DNA of 62,222 nucleotides from an uncultured Saprospiraceae bacterium. Its GTDB lineage: Bacteria; Bacteroidota; Bacteroidia; Chitinophagales; Saprospiraceae. The stretch covers positions 1 to 62,222 of the forward strand of contig CALLPK010000052.1 in NCBI GenBank assembly GCA_938015415.1, written 5' to 3'. The position numbers and the translations under genes were made by a program. The notes under the pieces are model-generated. The model searched no databases. It was not told where the DNA came from and saw nothing but the letters and a program-made list of their open reading frames with translations. Every line of letters begins with the position of its first letter. The first letter of the stretch is position 1. This document shows, one piece after another, positions 52,503 to 60,817 of this stretch.

Positions 52503-52735
52503 TTGAGCAGTAATTTTTTTGCAAAGATAGCCTTTAAAAGGGTAAAAAAAAATCCAAATTGGTTAGTAATCATTATTTTAACAATGTTTAGAATAAAAAT
52601 TTACTATTAATTGTTGAAGGTTTTGTCAAACAGATAAAGCCTAGTAGTGCAGTTGGATAGGGAAGGACCTTGTTTTACCAACAAAGTACCAGTAATCTTG
52701 TTAAGTTTACATCTTATTTTTATAAAAACAAATCA

Positions 52736-53980
52736 ATGACTGCACATATTTTAACGATCGGAGATGAAATTTTAATAGGACAGATTATCGATAGTAATTC
52801 TGCCTGGATGGCAGAACAACTCAATTTGCAAGGCATCCAAGTTACCAAAATAATTTCTATTAGTGATACGGCGGAAGCTATTCGGAAAGCACTGGACGAT
52901 TCCTTTTCGGAGACAGACTTGATATTGATGACGGGTGGTCTGGGGCCGACTAAAGACGATATTACCAAAAAGACTTTGGCAGCGTATTATGGAACAGGCA
53001 TGTCTTTTCATGAAGCATCCTTTGAGCGCTTAAGCGGAATGTTTGCCCGTTGGGGAAGACCCACTACTCCTGCACACCGGGAACAATGTTTTATGCCTGA
53101 TAATGCTAAAATTTTGACGAATAAGGCTGGGACGGCTCCGGGTATGTGGTTTGACAACGAAAAGAAAATAGTGGTATCTATGCCTGGTGTTCCTTACGAA
53201 ATGAAATATCTAATGGAGCACGAGGTTTTACCGCTAATTGCTAAAACATTTCCGGGGAAACCAATTACTCACCGCACGATATTAACAATTGGAGAGGGAG
53301 AGTCCCGGATTGCCCAACGTATTCAGGGTATTGAAGATGGATTGCCTGGTCATATCAAACTAGCCTACCTTCCTAATCTTGGCCAGGTACGATTGCGATT
53401 GTCTGCCACCGGAGATGATTTGGAAGAATTAAAAAAAGAACTGGATACTCAGGTAGCTTTGATTGAGGCCCGTATTCCCGAATTTGTTTTTGGTTATGAA
53501 AAAGATACCATTGAGAATGTAATGGGGCAGATTTTATTAAAAAGTAAAAAAACAATTGCTACTGCTGAGAGTTGTACCGGTGGGCTGGTCGCTCATCGCA
53601 TTACAAGTATTCCTGGTGCTTCTGCCTATTATGAAGGTAGTATTATTGCCTACAGCTACGCACTTAAAGAAAAGTTATTAAACGTGGCCCCTGAAATACT
53701 GGAAAACTACGGTGCTGTAAGCGAAGAAACGGTTTGTGCGATGCTAAAGGGATTGTTGGAGAACTTGGGAACTGATATTGGGATCGCAATTTCTGGAATT
53801 GCCGGACCTGGAGGCGGAACGCCCGAAAAACCGGTTGGAACGATCTGGATTGCCGTTGGAGATAAAAATAAGACAGATACGCTGAAACTACAATTGGGAA
53901 AAAGTCGTTCAAATAATATTAAATACACCGCCACGAAAGCTCTGGATATGGTTCGTCGATTCCTATTAGAGAACAGCTAA
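52736..53980 (+). CDS. cinA: CinA (competence/damage-inducible protein A)
   Basis: 414 aa from ATG 52736; the frame's first ATG (52670) adds 22 unconserved residues. N-terminal COG1058/MoCF-like domain (AHILTIGDEILIGQIIDSNS, MTGGLGPTKDDITKKTL, MPGVPYEMKYLM) and C-terminal CinA deamidase domain (TAESCTGGLVAHRITSIPGA, ISGIAGPGGGTPEKPVGTIW). The C-terminal half acts on nicotinamide mononucleotide in NAD recycling; the N-terminal half may hydrolyse ADP-ribose. Confidence 0.95.
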   Translation: MTAHILTIGDEILIGQIIDSNSAWMAEQLNLQGIQVTKIISISDTAEAIRKALDDSFSETDLILMTGGLGPTKDDITKKTLAAYYGTGMSFHEASFERLSGMFARWGRPTTPAHREQCFMPDNAKILTNKAGTAPGMWFDNEKKIVVSMPGVPYEMKYLMEHEVLPLIAKTFPGKPITHRTILTIGEGESRIAQRIQGIEDGLPGHIKLAYLPNLGQVRLRLSATGDDLEELKKELDTQVALIEARIPEFVFGYEKDTIENVMGQILLKSKKTIATAESCTGGLVAHRITSIPGASAYYEGSIIAYSYALKEKLLNVAPEILENYGAVSEETVCAMLKGLLENLGTDIGIAISGIAGPGGGTPEKPVGTIWIAVGDKNKTDTLKLQLGKSRSNNIKYTATKALDMVRRFLLENS

Positions 53981-54024
53981 AATGAGGCAATTTGGGTGTC
54001 TTATAAATAATATTATTATTTGTT

Positions 54025-54032
54025 TATTTTTG
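54025..54032 (+). promoter_or_regulatory. Bacteroidota -7 box for the E2 gene
   Basis: TATTTTTG fits TAnnTTTG and lies 44 bases before the ATG at 54077. A TTTG at 53991 is a possible -33 element but the spacing of about 30 is too long. Confidence 0.45.
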
Positions 54033-54076
54033 TGGTGCAAATTGAACCAAATTAACTAAGATCAAATTACAGCATA

Positions 54077-55408
54077 ATGGCTAAGGTAGAACTGGTAATG
54101 CCCAAAATGGGAGAAAGTATAATGGAAGCTACCATCCTTAAGTGGCATAAACAGGTAGGTGATCAGGTAGAAATGGACGAAACCATTTTAGAAATTGCCA
54201 CCGACAAGGTAGATACCGAAATTCCTGCTCCCGCGGCAGGAACTGTTCTGGAAATTTTACATCAGGTAGATGAGGTTGTAGAAATTGGAAAAGTTATCGC
54301 TATCATCAGTACCAATGCTAGCGCAGATGCAGCTCCTTCTCCTACGGTAAAAGAAACCCCTGTAGCAACTAGTAACCAGGCGGTAAAAACTACGAATCCC
54401 TCTCCCAAGGCCGCATCAGCGACCAGTTCTAATTCAACATCGGTGGAAACAGCTACGGCTAATACCGGAACCCGCTTTTACTCGCCATTGGTGAAAAATA
54501 TTGCAAAGGAGGAAAATGTAGCTCTTACTGAACTTGAAAATATCAGCGGTTCTGGTAAGGATGGACGTGTCACCAAGAAAGATATGCTACAATATCTGGA
54601 AAACCGTCAACAGTCCTCTAATCAGCAGTCTACTGCATCAGCTAGTATAAGTGCACCCAAAGTGTATAGCAACGGCGCAGCTAATGGACAAAGTGGAGGG
54701 GATACGGAGATCATCGAAATGGATCGGATGCGTAGATTAATCGCTGACCATATGGTCAATAGTAAGCATACGTCTCCTCACGTGACGTCTTTTGTAGAAG
54801 CAGACGTAACTAATATGGTAAATTGGCGTAATCGGATAAAAGGGCCATTCCAAAAAAAGTATGGTGAAAAAATTACATTCACTCCGATCTTTGTGGAAGC
54901 AGTTGCAAAAGCGATTAGTGATTATCCAATGATTAACGTATCGGTAAATGGGAATCAAATTATCCGTAAAAAATCAATTAATATTGGGATGGCTACGGCA
55001 CTTCCTTCGGGAAATTTGATTGTTCCAGTAATTAAAAACGCCAATCAACTTAATTTACTGGGACTTACCCAGTCGGTAAACGATCTGGCTAACCGGGCCC
55101 GAAATAATAAGCTCAAACCAGAAGATGTACAAGATGGAACTTTTACGCTGACCAACGTGGGTACTTTTGGTAACGTGATGGGAACTCCGATCATCAATCA
55201 ACCTCAGGTAGCTATTATGGCCGCAGGCGCTATTCGAAAAAAACCAGCAGTAATGGAAACTGAATACGGCGATGTAATCGCCATTCGACAAATGATGTTT
55301 CTATCATTATCCTATGATCACCGGGTAGTGGATGGATTCCTGGGCGGCTCTTTTTTACGCAAAGTTGCAGATTATTTAGAGGCATTCGATGATCAGCAGA
55401 CCGTATAA
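54077..55408 (+). CDS. 2-oxoacid dehydrogenase dihydrolipoyl acyltransferase (E2)
   Basis: 443 aa. Single lipoyl domain 1-78 with lipoylated Lys in EIATDKVDTEIPAPAAG, a Ser/Thr/Ala-rich linker to about 130, an E3-binding domain about 135-175 (SPLVKNIAKEENVALTELEN), a second flexible linker, then the acyltransferase core with catalytic H and D in LSYDHRVVDGFLGG. Substrate complex (branched-chain, pyruvate or oxoglutarate) cannot be fixed; E1 and E3 genes are not adjacent. Confidence 0.9.
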   Translation: MAKVELVMPKMGESIMEATILKWHKQVGDQVEMDETILEIATDKVDTEIPAPAAGTVLEILHQVDEVVEIGKVIAIISTNASADAAPSPTVKETPVATSNQAVKTTNPSPKAASATSSNSTSVETATANTGTRFYSPLVKNIAKEENVALTELENISGSGKDGRVTKKDMLQYLENRQQSSNQQSTASASISAPKVYSNGAANGQSGGDTEIIEMDRMRRLIADHMVNSKHTSPHVTSFVEADVTNMVNWRNRIKGPFQKKYGEKITFTPIFVEAVAKAISDYPMINVSVNGNQIIRKKSINIGMATALPSGNLIVPVIKNANQLNLLGLTQSVNDLANRARNNKLKPEDVQDGTFTLTNVGTFGNVMGTPIINQPQVAIMAAGAIRKKPAVMETEYGDVIAIRQMMFLSLSYDHRVVDGFLGGSFLRKVADYLEAFDDQQTV

Positions 55409-55447
55409 ATTTTGTTGGAAAAGACGTCCTTACTCAACTATGACTTT

Positions 55448-57658
55448 ATGAAAAGTAAACTGTTTTTTTTCTTTGTGATTTTTCTGTTTAATCTGTCACC
55501 TGCACAGGCTCAGAAGTCTGCCAAAAAGCTAAAGGCGTCTGCCGAAAATTTTTATAAACGAGATAAGTACGCAGAAGCTTATAACCTCTTTTCCAAATAT
55601 ACTCGGCTGAAAAATCCGGATGCCGAAACCATGCTAAAGATTGGGATTTCTGCCTATCACGCAAATCATCTAACGGAAGCCATCCGCTATTTTGAGTCGA
55701 TCATCAGTAGCGAAAAAAAGCCAGACCCATCTGTTTATTATGCGTTGGCTCGCGCTTATCATCATCAGCGAAAATATAAGGAAGCGATTCATCAATATAA
55801 AAAATATTTGGAAACGACTAAGTTTGATGATCGTCGTCGGGAACATGTAAAAGATAATATTTTACGATGTGCCAGTGGAATTAATTTATCTTACGTAGAT
55901 GAAAAAGCAGTAGTAGAAAATATGGGTATAAAAGTTAATTCGGAGGCGAATGATTTTGGACCCGTTCTGAGTCCTAATTATAATAATAAACTTTATTTTT
56001 CTTCTAATCGGGAAGGAAGTACGGGCGGAAAGCGAAATGCTCAGGGATACCCGGACGAGCAATACGGAGACTATAGTTCAGATATTTATTCCACCATTAT
56101 TATCAATGGTGAATGGAATTCCACCACGTCATTACCTACCTTAATCAATAGCGTACGTAACGAGGTGTTATTAGACTTTAACGATGATGGTCAGGTAATG
56201 TATTACTACAAAGGATTGAAAATGAGTGGTGGGGAAGCGTTGGTCGATTCTTTTAGTACAGAAGAAAAAAATGAGTTATACGCTCCTAAAATGGATACTC
56301 CCATGGTGGCCGGAAAAGGAGATGAATCACCTTATTTTTTCAATGATTCCACTATGCTTTTTAGTAGCAACCGCGAAGGTGGCGTGGGGGGAAAAGATAT
56401 TTACGTGAGTACGCGTACCAATGGATACTGGACCGTTCCTAAAAACCTTGGAAGAAGCATCAATAGCAATTATGACGAGGTAAGTCCGTTTTTATCAATG
56501 GATGGAAGAACGCTGTACTTTAGCAGTAATCGTCCAGAAAGTATTGGTGGAATGGATATTTATCGTGCTCGTTACAACGATGGAAAGCAGGCGTGGGAAA
56601 CCCCTGAAAATATGGCCTGGCCTGTTAACTCTCCGGCGGATGAACGGGATTTTCGATTGTCCCCTAATGGACTAGAAGGATATTTTGCCTCGGATCGAAA
56701 ATCTGGTAACGGAGGATTTGATCTGTTTACCGCTTATTTTAAAAGTCAGTTATACGAACAGTCGGTTACCTCTAATCCATTGGTTTTTACCTTGGTGCCT
56801 GCCTATCGCCAGCAACAGCAAACCACAGGAGTGGTTTTTGAATCTTCTGATGGCATTCCAGTTAAGTCCTATCCATCTACGGTAAATTTTCCTGAATCCG
56901 CTACTAAAGTTATTGAGGTAAATCCAATAAATTACCGTGATGACGACGATATTTTAAGTACCGATAATCTGGAAAAAATTAATGAAGTGGTGCGGATTAT
57001 GAATGAATATCCACAGCTTAAAATAATGCTGACGGCGCACTCGGACGGAAGCGATCCCGTAGAATTTGATTTGTTTTTCTCCATTAAGCGGGCTGAGAAG
57101 GTAGCTGCCTATTTGCAGGAAAAAGGTATCAGTCCATCTAACATCTACCTTAAAGGAATGGGAGCAGTAAATCCTGCCGCTATGCAGCAAACGGAAACTG
57201 GTCCCAGTATAATGGCCAAAAAGATAAATAAAAGAATTGATTTTGAAATATTTAACGCCGCGGGACTTCCTCTGCAAATTATCAATAACGGCCCCATTGT
57301 TAGTAAATTTTTGGAAGATCAGCGTGGAGTTATGTACAATCAGGCAGTCAAGGGGCTATCTTATAGAGTGCAAATTGGTTCGCTGGCGCAACGCTATAAA
57401 GGATCCATTTTGCTCGAATACCGACAACCACTCATCGAATCGATCTTTAACGATAAAAATTATAAATATACCGTCGGACTTTTTCAAAATTTCTACGGAG
57501 CAGAGCAACTACGTAAAGAGTTGGTGGCCAGAGGATTAAACGACGCATTCGTAGTTCCTTACATTAATGGAGTAAGAGCATCTTTAAGTGATTCCAAGAT
57601 ATACGCGGCTGCATATCCGGATTTACTGAATTTTCTGGCACAAACCAAACAAGATTAG
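55448..57658 (+). CDS. TPR / beta-propeller / OmpA / SPOR-like outer-membrane protein
   Basis: 736 aa from ATG 55448 (MKSKLFFFFVIFLFNLSPAQAQ signal peptide); TTG 55412 is rejected. TPRs about 20-150, PD40 propeller blades about 170-440 (SSNREGSTGGK, MDGRTLYFSSNRPESIGG), OmpA-like domain about 495-610 (LTAHSDGSDPVEFDL, NIYLKGMGAVNP, KKINKRIDFEIF), then SPOR-like C-terminus (YRVQIGSLAQRYKGSI, VGLFQNFYGAEQLRKELVAR). OmpA and SPOR both contact peptidoglycan. Related to the PorE-like protein but with no CRD and an added SPOR-like end. Confidence 0.82.
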   Translation: MKSKLFFFFVIFLFNLSPAQAQKSAKKLKASAENFYKRDKYAEAYNLFSKYTRLKNPDAETMLKIGISAYHANHLTEAIRYFESIISSEKKPDPSVYYALARAYHHQRKYKEAIHQYKKYLETTKFDDRRREHVKDNILRCASGINLSYVDEKAVVENMGIKVNSEANDFGPVLSPNYNNKLYFSSNREGSTGGKRNAQGYPDEQYGDYSSDIYSTIIINGEWNSTTSLPTLINSVRNEVLLDFNDDGQVMYYYKGLKMSGGEALVDSFSTEEKNELYAPKMDTPMVAGKGDESPYFFNDSTMLFSSNREGGVGGKDIYVSTRTNGYWTVPKNLGRSINSNYDEVSPFLSMDGRTLYFSSNRPESIGGMDIYRARYNDGKQAWETPENMAWPVNSPADERDFRLSPNGLEGYFASDRKSGNGGFDLFTAYFKSQLYEQSVTSNPLVFTLVPAYRQQQQTTGVVFESSDGIPVKSYPSTVNFPESATKVIEVNPINYRDDDDILSTDNLEKINEVVRIMNEYPQLKIMLTAHSDGSDPVEFDLFFSIKRAEKVAAYLQEKGISPSNIYLKGMGAVNPAAMQQTETGPSIMAKKINKRIDFEIFNAAGLPLQIINNGPIVSKFLEDQRGVMYNQAVKGLSYRVQIGSLAQRYKGSILLEYRQPLIESIFNDKNYKYTVGLFQNFYGAEQLRKELVARGLNDAFVVPYINGVRASLSDSKIYAAAYPDLLNFLAQTKQD

Positions 57659-57754
57659 TTACCTTTGGGGCTTTTTCAGTAATGGTCAAATAATAAATTG
57701 CTTTGCCAAAAGACGATAAGTATTAATTGTCCATTGCTTAACAGAATGATATCA

Positions 57755-58315
57755 ATGAAAAAAATTGCATTCCTAAAAGAAAGTCTCAAAAATTTAAAAA
57801 CGGTCGGTACGGTAACTCGTAGCTCCAAGTATGCCTGCAAAGCCATGATTGCTCCGGTAAATTTTGCCGACGCTGATGTAATCGTTGAATTGGGCGCGGG
57901 TGACGGTGTGATCACGGAACATATTATCAAGGCGATGAAGCCTGACGCTATTTTACTTTCCTTTGAAGTGAATCCCCGATTTTGTGAAAAAATAAGAGAG
58001 ATTAAAGATCCCCGCTTACACGTGATCGAGGATTCTGCGGAACATCTCGAAAAATACCTCAAAAAACATAAACTGAAAGAAATCGACTACGTCATTTCCG
58101 CCATTCCTTTTGTGTCTTTACCCGATGAATTGGGTTACTCAATTGTGGGTGAATGCAGAAAATTTCTAAAAGAAGGAGGCCTTTTTATTCAAATCCATTA
58201 TTCGTTATTGGCTAAAAAGATTTACAAAAAGGTATTTGGTAACGTAAAAGTTAATTTTGAACCCCTCAATATTCCTCCTGCTTTCGTTTTGATTAGTAGC
58301 AAAAAGTCTGCGTAA
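57755..58315 (+). CDS. SAM-dependent methyltransferase (PmtA/RsmA-like, phospholipid N-methyltransferase type)
   Basis: 186 aa from ATG 57755 (ATG 57746 is equally possible). SAM motif VIVELGAGDGVITEHII at about 43-59, motif IV YVISAIPFVSLPDELGY and a late hydrophobic VFGNVKVNFEPLNIPPAFVLIS. The KTVGTVTRSSKYACKAM stretch before the SAM motif is typical of phospholipid methyltransferase PmtA-type and COG3963 enzymes. Substrate is not certain; an rRNA-methyltransferase relative is the alternative. Confidence 0.75.
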   Translation: MKKIAFLKESLKNLKTVGTVTRSSKYACKAMIAPVNFADADVIVELGAGDGVITEHIIKAMKPDAILLSFEVNPRFCEKIREIKDPRLHVIEDSAEHLEKYLKKHKLKEIDYVISAIPFVSLPDELGYSIVGECRKFLKEGGLFIQIHYSLLAKKIYKKVFGNVKVNFEPLNIPPAFVLISSKKSA

Positions 58316-58319
58316 AAGA

Positions 58320-58482
58320 TAGACTTTATGCTAAAATAATTTATATGCTCCCAAATGATCTTTTTGTTCAGCTTTTCAGCTTTTTTCTCATCCATAGCTC
58401 GGCTATGCACTCAAAAAAGAGCTTCAATCTGATCAAAAATCTTTATTTGGTTTCTCTACAAAACATTTCAGCATAAAGTCTA
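58320..58482. mobile_element. 163-bp palindromic MITE-like element filling the gap between two genes
   Basis: The ends TAGACTTTATGCTAAAAT (58320-58337) and the reverse complement of 58465-58482 (TAGACTTTATGCTGAAAT) match at 17 of 18. The centre is a perfect hairpin, CATAGC-TCG-GCTATG (58393-58407), exactly half-way. Between ends and centre the arms remain partly complementary (e.g. CCAAAT and GCTTTTTT-type blocks). It starts 5 bases after one gene's stop and ends at the base before the next ATG, so its transcript would be a long hairpin and its right end supplies the next gene's leader. Confidence 0.65.
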
Positions 58483-59100
58483 ATGGCGGAAGATATCTTT
58501 GATTCTGAAGATCAACGGACTTATTGGTCTACCCGCTACGACGAAGCCCGTACGGGATGGGACATCGGTTATCCATCTACGCCACTCAAAACTTATATTG
58601 ATCAGCTAAGCGATAAGAATATCCGGATTCTTATCCCCGGAGCGGGCAATGCCCACGAAGCCGCGTATTTATTTGAACAAGGTTTTTCAAATACGGTAAT
58701 TTTAGATATCTCGCCGATTCCGCTGGAAGCCTTTAAAAAGCGCTTCCCCACCTTTCCGAAAGCACAACTTGTCAACGAAAACTTTTTTTCCTATCAGGGG
58801 CAGTTCGACCTGATTATTGAACAAACCTTCTTTTGCTCGATGCCACCGCTACCCGCAAATCGTAAAGCCTACGCATTACAAATGGCCAGGCTGTTAAAGC
58901 CGGGCGGTAAATTGGTAGGACTTTGGTTTGATATTCCATTGACGGGCGATTTGGAAAAGCGGCCTTTTGGCGGGACGAAGGAAGAATATTTGGAATACTT
59001 TGAACCGCATTTTTCTGTGGAAATTTTTGCGCCTGCGTATAATTCTATTGCTGTGCGGGCGGGGAAGGAATTGTTTGGGGTTTTTGTGAGTCCGGACTAA
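58483..59100 (+). CDS. Thiopurine-S-methyltransferase-like SAM methyltransferase
   Basis: 205 aa. TPMT/HOL-type: YWSTRYDEARTGWDIGYPST at the N-terminus (catalytic/entrance region), LIPGAGNAHEAAYLFEQGF as the SAM motif, FDLIIEQTFFCSMPP, and the C-terminal FGGTKEEYLEYFEPHFSVE. The family methylates halides, thiols or related small nucleophiles; which substrate is not resolvable. Its ATG directly abuts the palindromic element. Confidence 0.85.
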   Translation: MAEDIFDSEDQRTYWSTRYDEARTGWDIGYPSTPLKTYIDQLSDKNIRILIPGAGNAHEAAYLFEQGFSNTVILDISPIPLEAFKKRFPTFPKAQLVNENFFSYQGQFDLIIEQTFFCSMPPLPANRKAYALQMARLLKPGGKLVGLWFDIPLTGDLEKRPFGGTKEEYLEYFEPHFSVEIFAPAYNSIAVRAGKELFGVFVSPD

Positions 59101-59167
59101 AAAATTGATTTCTTGAGGATATTTTTTAGCAGCTTATTTTATATAGCTTTGTAATGATAAGTTTATG

Positions 59168-59872
59168 TTAAATAGTGAACTCAGATTGGTAGTCATCTAT
59201 CTTAATTAAATCAAAGCCTGTCGTATTTTCTTGAAGCAATGCATCTTTAAATCGTTCTGAAATGATGTAGCCGATATCGTACTGATCTTTAAGGATAAGG
59301 AAAAAATCTAAAGCTATTTTATCTTCCTTTAACGCTAAATTAATTGGACAAATATCTTTTGCCATAATAGCATAATCAGGATTTGGTATATTTTCAGGAT
59401 TTACAGTATGTTTAATGAAGTCTTCATAAGAATTTATTGCTAATTCTTTAATCTTTTTACGTCCAAAACCAAGATGAAAAAAATCTGTCTTTGAGAAGTC
59501 GATCAACTGATCTTGATAGGTATAAAAATGTATAAGACTATAATCGAACTTTTTTCTACGATAGATAACGGTAGCTGGAAAAATCTGATAATCGCAGACG
59601 TTTAAGTTTTTCCAGATTTTTACCAGATCCGTCTTAATCAGGATATTGTGCTTACTATCTGGAGATATGACAGAAATGATATCAGTTCGTTTTGATTGAC
59701 CATTGAGGATGAACGCGTCTAAATTTGGCTTGAAGGATAATTTTTCGTTTCTTATTTGCCACACTGAGTTTGAGGCATTGTAAGGATAGCCACCGGACAT
59801 TTCATTGGATTGTGGATAGTGCTTGCCGATTTTTTCGGGAGACAAGGCTTTTTTTAAAATGTAGTAGGACAT
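59168..59872 (-). CDS. Imm11-like (DUF1629) immunity protein
   Basis: 234 aa, cytoplasmic, no signal peptide. Starts MSYYILKKALSPEKIGKHYP; the C-terminal region (IISERFKDALLQENTTGFDL) resembles the Imm11/DUF1629 family, which neutralises HNH-type toxins. It begins 66 bases after the AHH nuclease ORF on the same strand, as expected of a toxin-immunity pair. AT-rich codons fit the toxin. Family call is by eye; the context strongly supports an immunity role. Confidence 0.7.
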   Translation of the reverse strand: MSYYILKKALSPEKIGKHYPQSNEMSGGYPYNASNSVWQIRNEKLSFKPNLDAFILNGQSKRTDIISVISPDSKHNILIKTDLVKIWKNLNVCDYQIFPATVIYRRKKFDYSLIHFYTYQDQLIDFSKTDFFHLGFGRKKIKELAINSYEDFIKHTVNPENIPNPDYAIMAKDICPINLALKEDKIALDFFLILKDQYDIGYIISERFKDALLQENTTGFDLIKIDDYQSEFTI

Positions 59873-59884
59873 AATTTTTATTTT

Positions 59885-59922
59885 AAAGCACCTCAGTCTT
59901 ATGACTAAGGTGCTTGTTTTTT
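59885..59922 (+). terminator. Hairpin between toxin and immunity gene
   Basis: AAAGCACCTCAGTC (59885-59898) pairs with GACTAAGGTGCTT (59903-59915), one wobble. The T-run lies on the plus strand; on the minus strand the stem is followed by only TTTAAAAT. It could attenuate toxin transcript reading into the immunity gene or end an opposing transcript. Confidence 0.6.
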
Positions 59923-59938
59923 GGTATGAATAGCAAAT

Positions 59939-60817
59939 TTAAAATATTAAATCGTTAATAGGAGTATTAGGATTATTTATTATTAAATTTCGTAAACTTT
60001 GAATAAATGTTTCTACTTGAAAATAAGCATCATTATTTGATATGTTTGGATTTTGAGCTAGTTGTTGATCTAAAAATTGTTGAACCCGGTTACTGTAATC
60101 AGGATGACTTCCATTATGTCTAGTTTTACTGACGTTAATACCATTGAAAGGATCACTCGGGTGAAAAGCGGAGCCATTCTTGTTGGCCTTTGCTGCTTTT
60201 TGGATTATTGGATGTGACCTCAATGCCCAAGGTAATATATGATGAGCTTGTTCATTGGCTAATGGTTTTAAAATAGTTTTTAACTGACCTCGATATCCAA
60301 AATGCACTACACCAGCTGCATCTACAACCCATCTTAAACGAGCAGTAGTACCAGTTACGGTATTTACTGCTAATTTTCTAGCATACTTTGCTCCGGTGGC
60401 GGTCCACCCACTGAACGGAATTACTGCAGCAAAACTGAAAGCAGCATTAACACCATCACCTTCCAGTGTATAGATGGCTCCATTTACAAGATCGGCAATT
60501 TCTCCAGCAGCTGGAACTAAACCAACAATATCAAGTCCAATATGAAGCCCATCCAAAAATACATTTAAGACGGCTTTATAATGTATTTTCTCTTCTGCTG
60601 ACATAAACATTCCTCCTTCATTTTGCCAATTAGGATTTTCTAGCTTAAGAATAGCAATCTCTCTGGAGATGAGATATTGTAATAATATAGGATTGATATC
60701 CTCTATTGCTTCTTCGTAAAGAATGTCTAAATACTGTTGATTTTGATTGTCAACCCCATGTATTTGCAAGTTAATAGCAGTTCGAACAGCCGCTTCCAAA
60801 TTTTCGTTATCACTGTT
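59939..60817 (-). CDS. AHH-nuclease toxin half (C-terminal part of a disrupted polymorphic toxin)
   Basis: In the same frame as the upstream lipoprotein ORF, separated by one TAA (60820-60818). Codons resume at 60817; a TTG at 60799 is the first usable start (286 aa). Helical region about 20-90, a hydrophobic pretoxin-type stretch (LDIVGLVPAAGEIADLVNGA, then FSFAAVIPFSGWTATGAKYA) and an AHH domain: NEQAHHILPWALRSHP (A185-H186-H187) plus HNGSHPDYSNRV near 228-239. AHH domains are metal-dependent nucleases of toxins. No export signal of its own, so it needs the lipoprotein half for delivery. Confidence 0.78.
   Translation of the reverse strand, partial: NSDNENLEAAVRTAINLQIHGVDNQNQQYLDILYEEAIEDINPILLQYLISREIAILKLENPNWQNEGGMFMSAEEKIHYKAVLNVFLDGLHIGLDIVGLVPAAGEIADLVNGAIYTLEGDGVNAAFSFAAVIPFSGWTATGAKYARKLAVNTVTGTTARLRWVVDAAGVVHFGYRGQLKTILKPLANEQAHHILPWALRSHPIIQKAAKANKNGSAFHPSDPFNGINVSKTRHNGSHPDYSNRVQQFLDQQLAQNPNISNNDAYFQVETFIQSLRNLIINNPNTPINDLIF

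Noticed and set aside
58222-58410. 62-codon minus-strand ORF across the palindromic element
   Set aside because: Crosses the end of a conserved methyltransferase and the element; explained by the palindrome.
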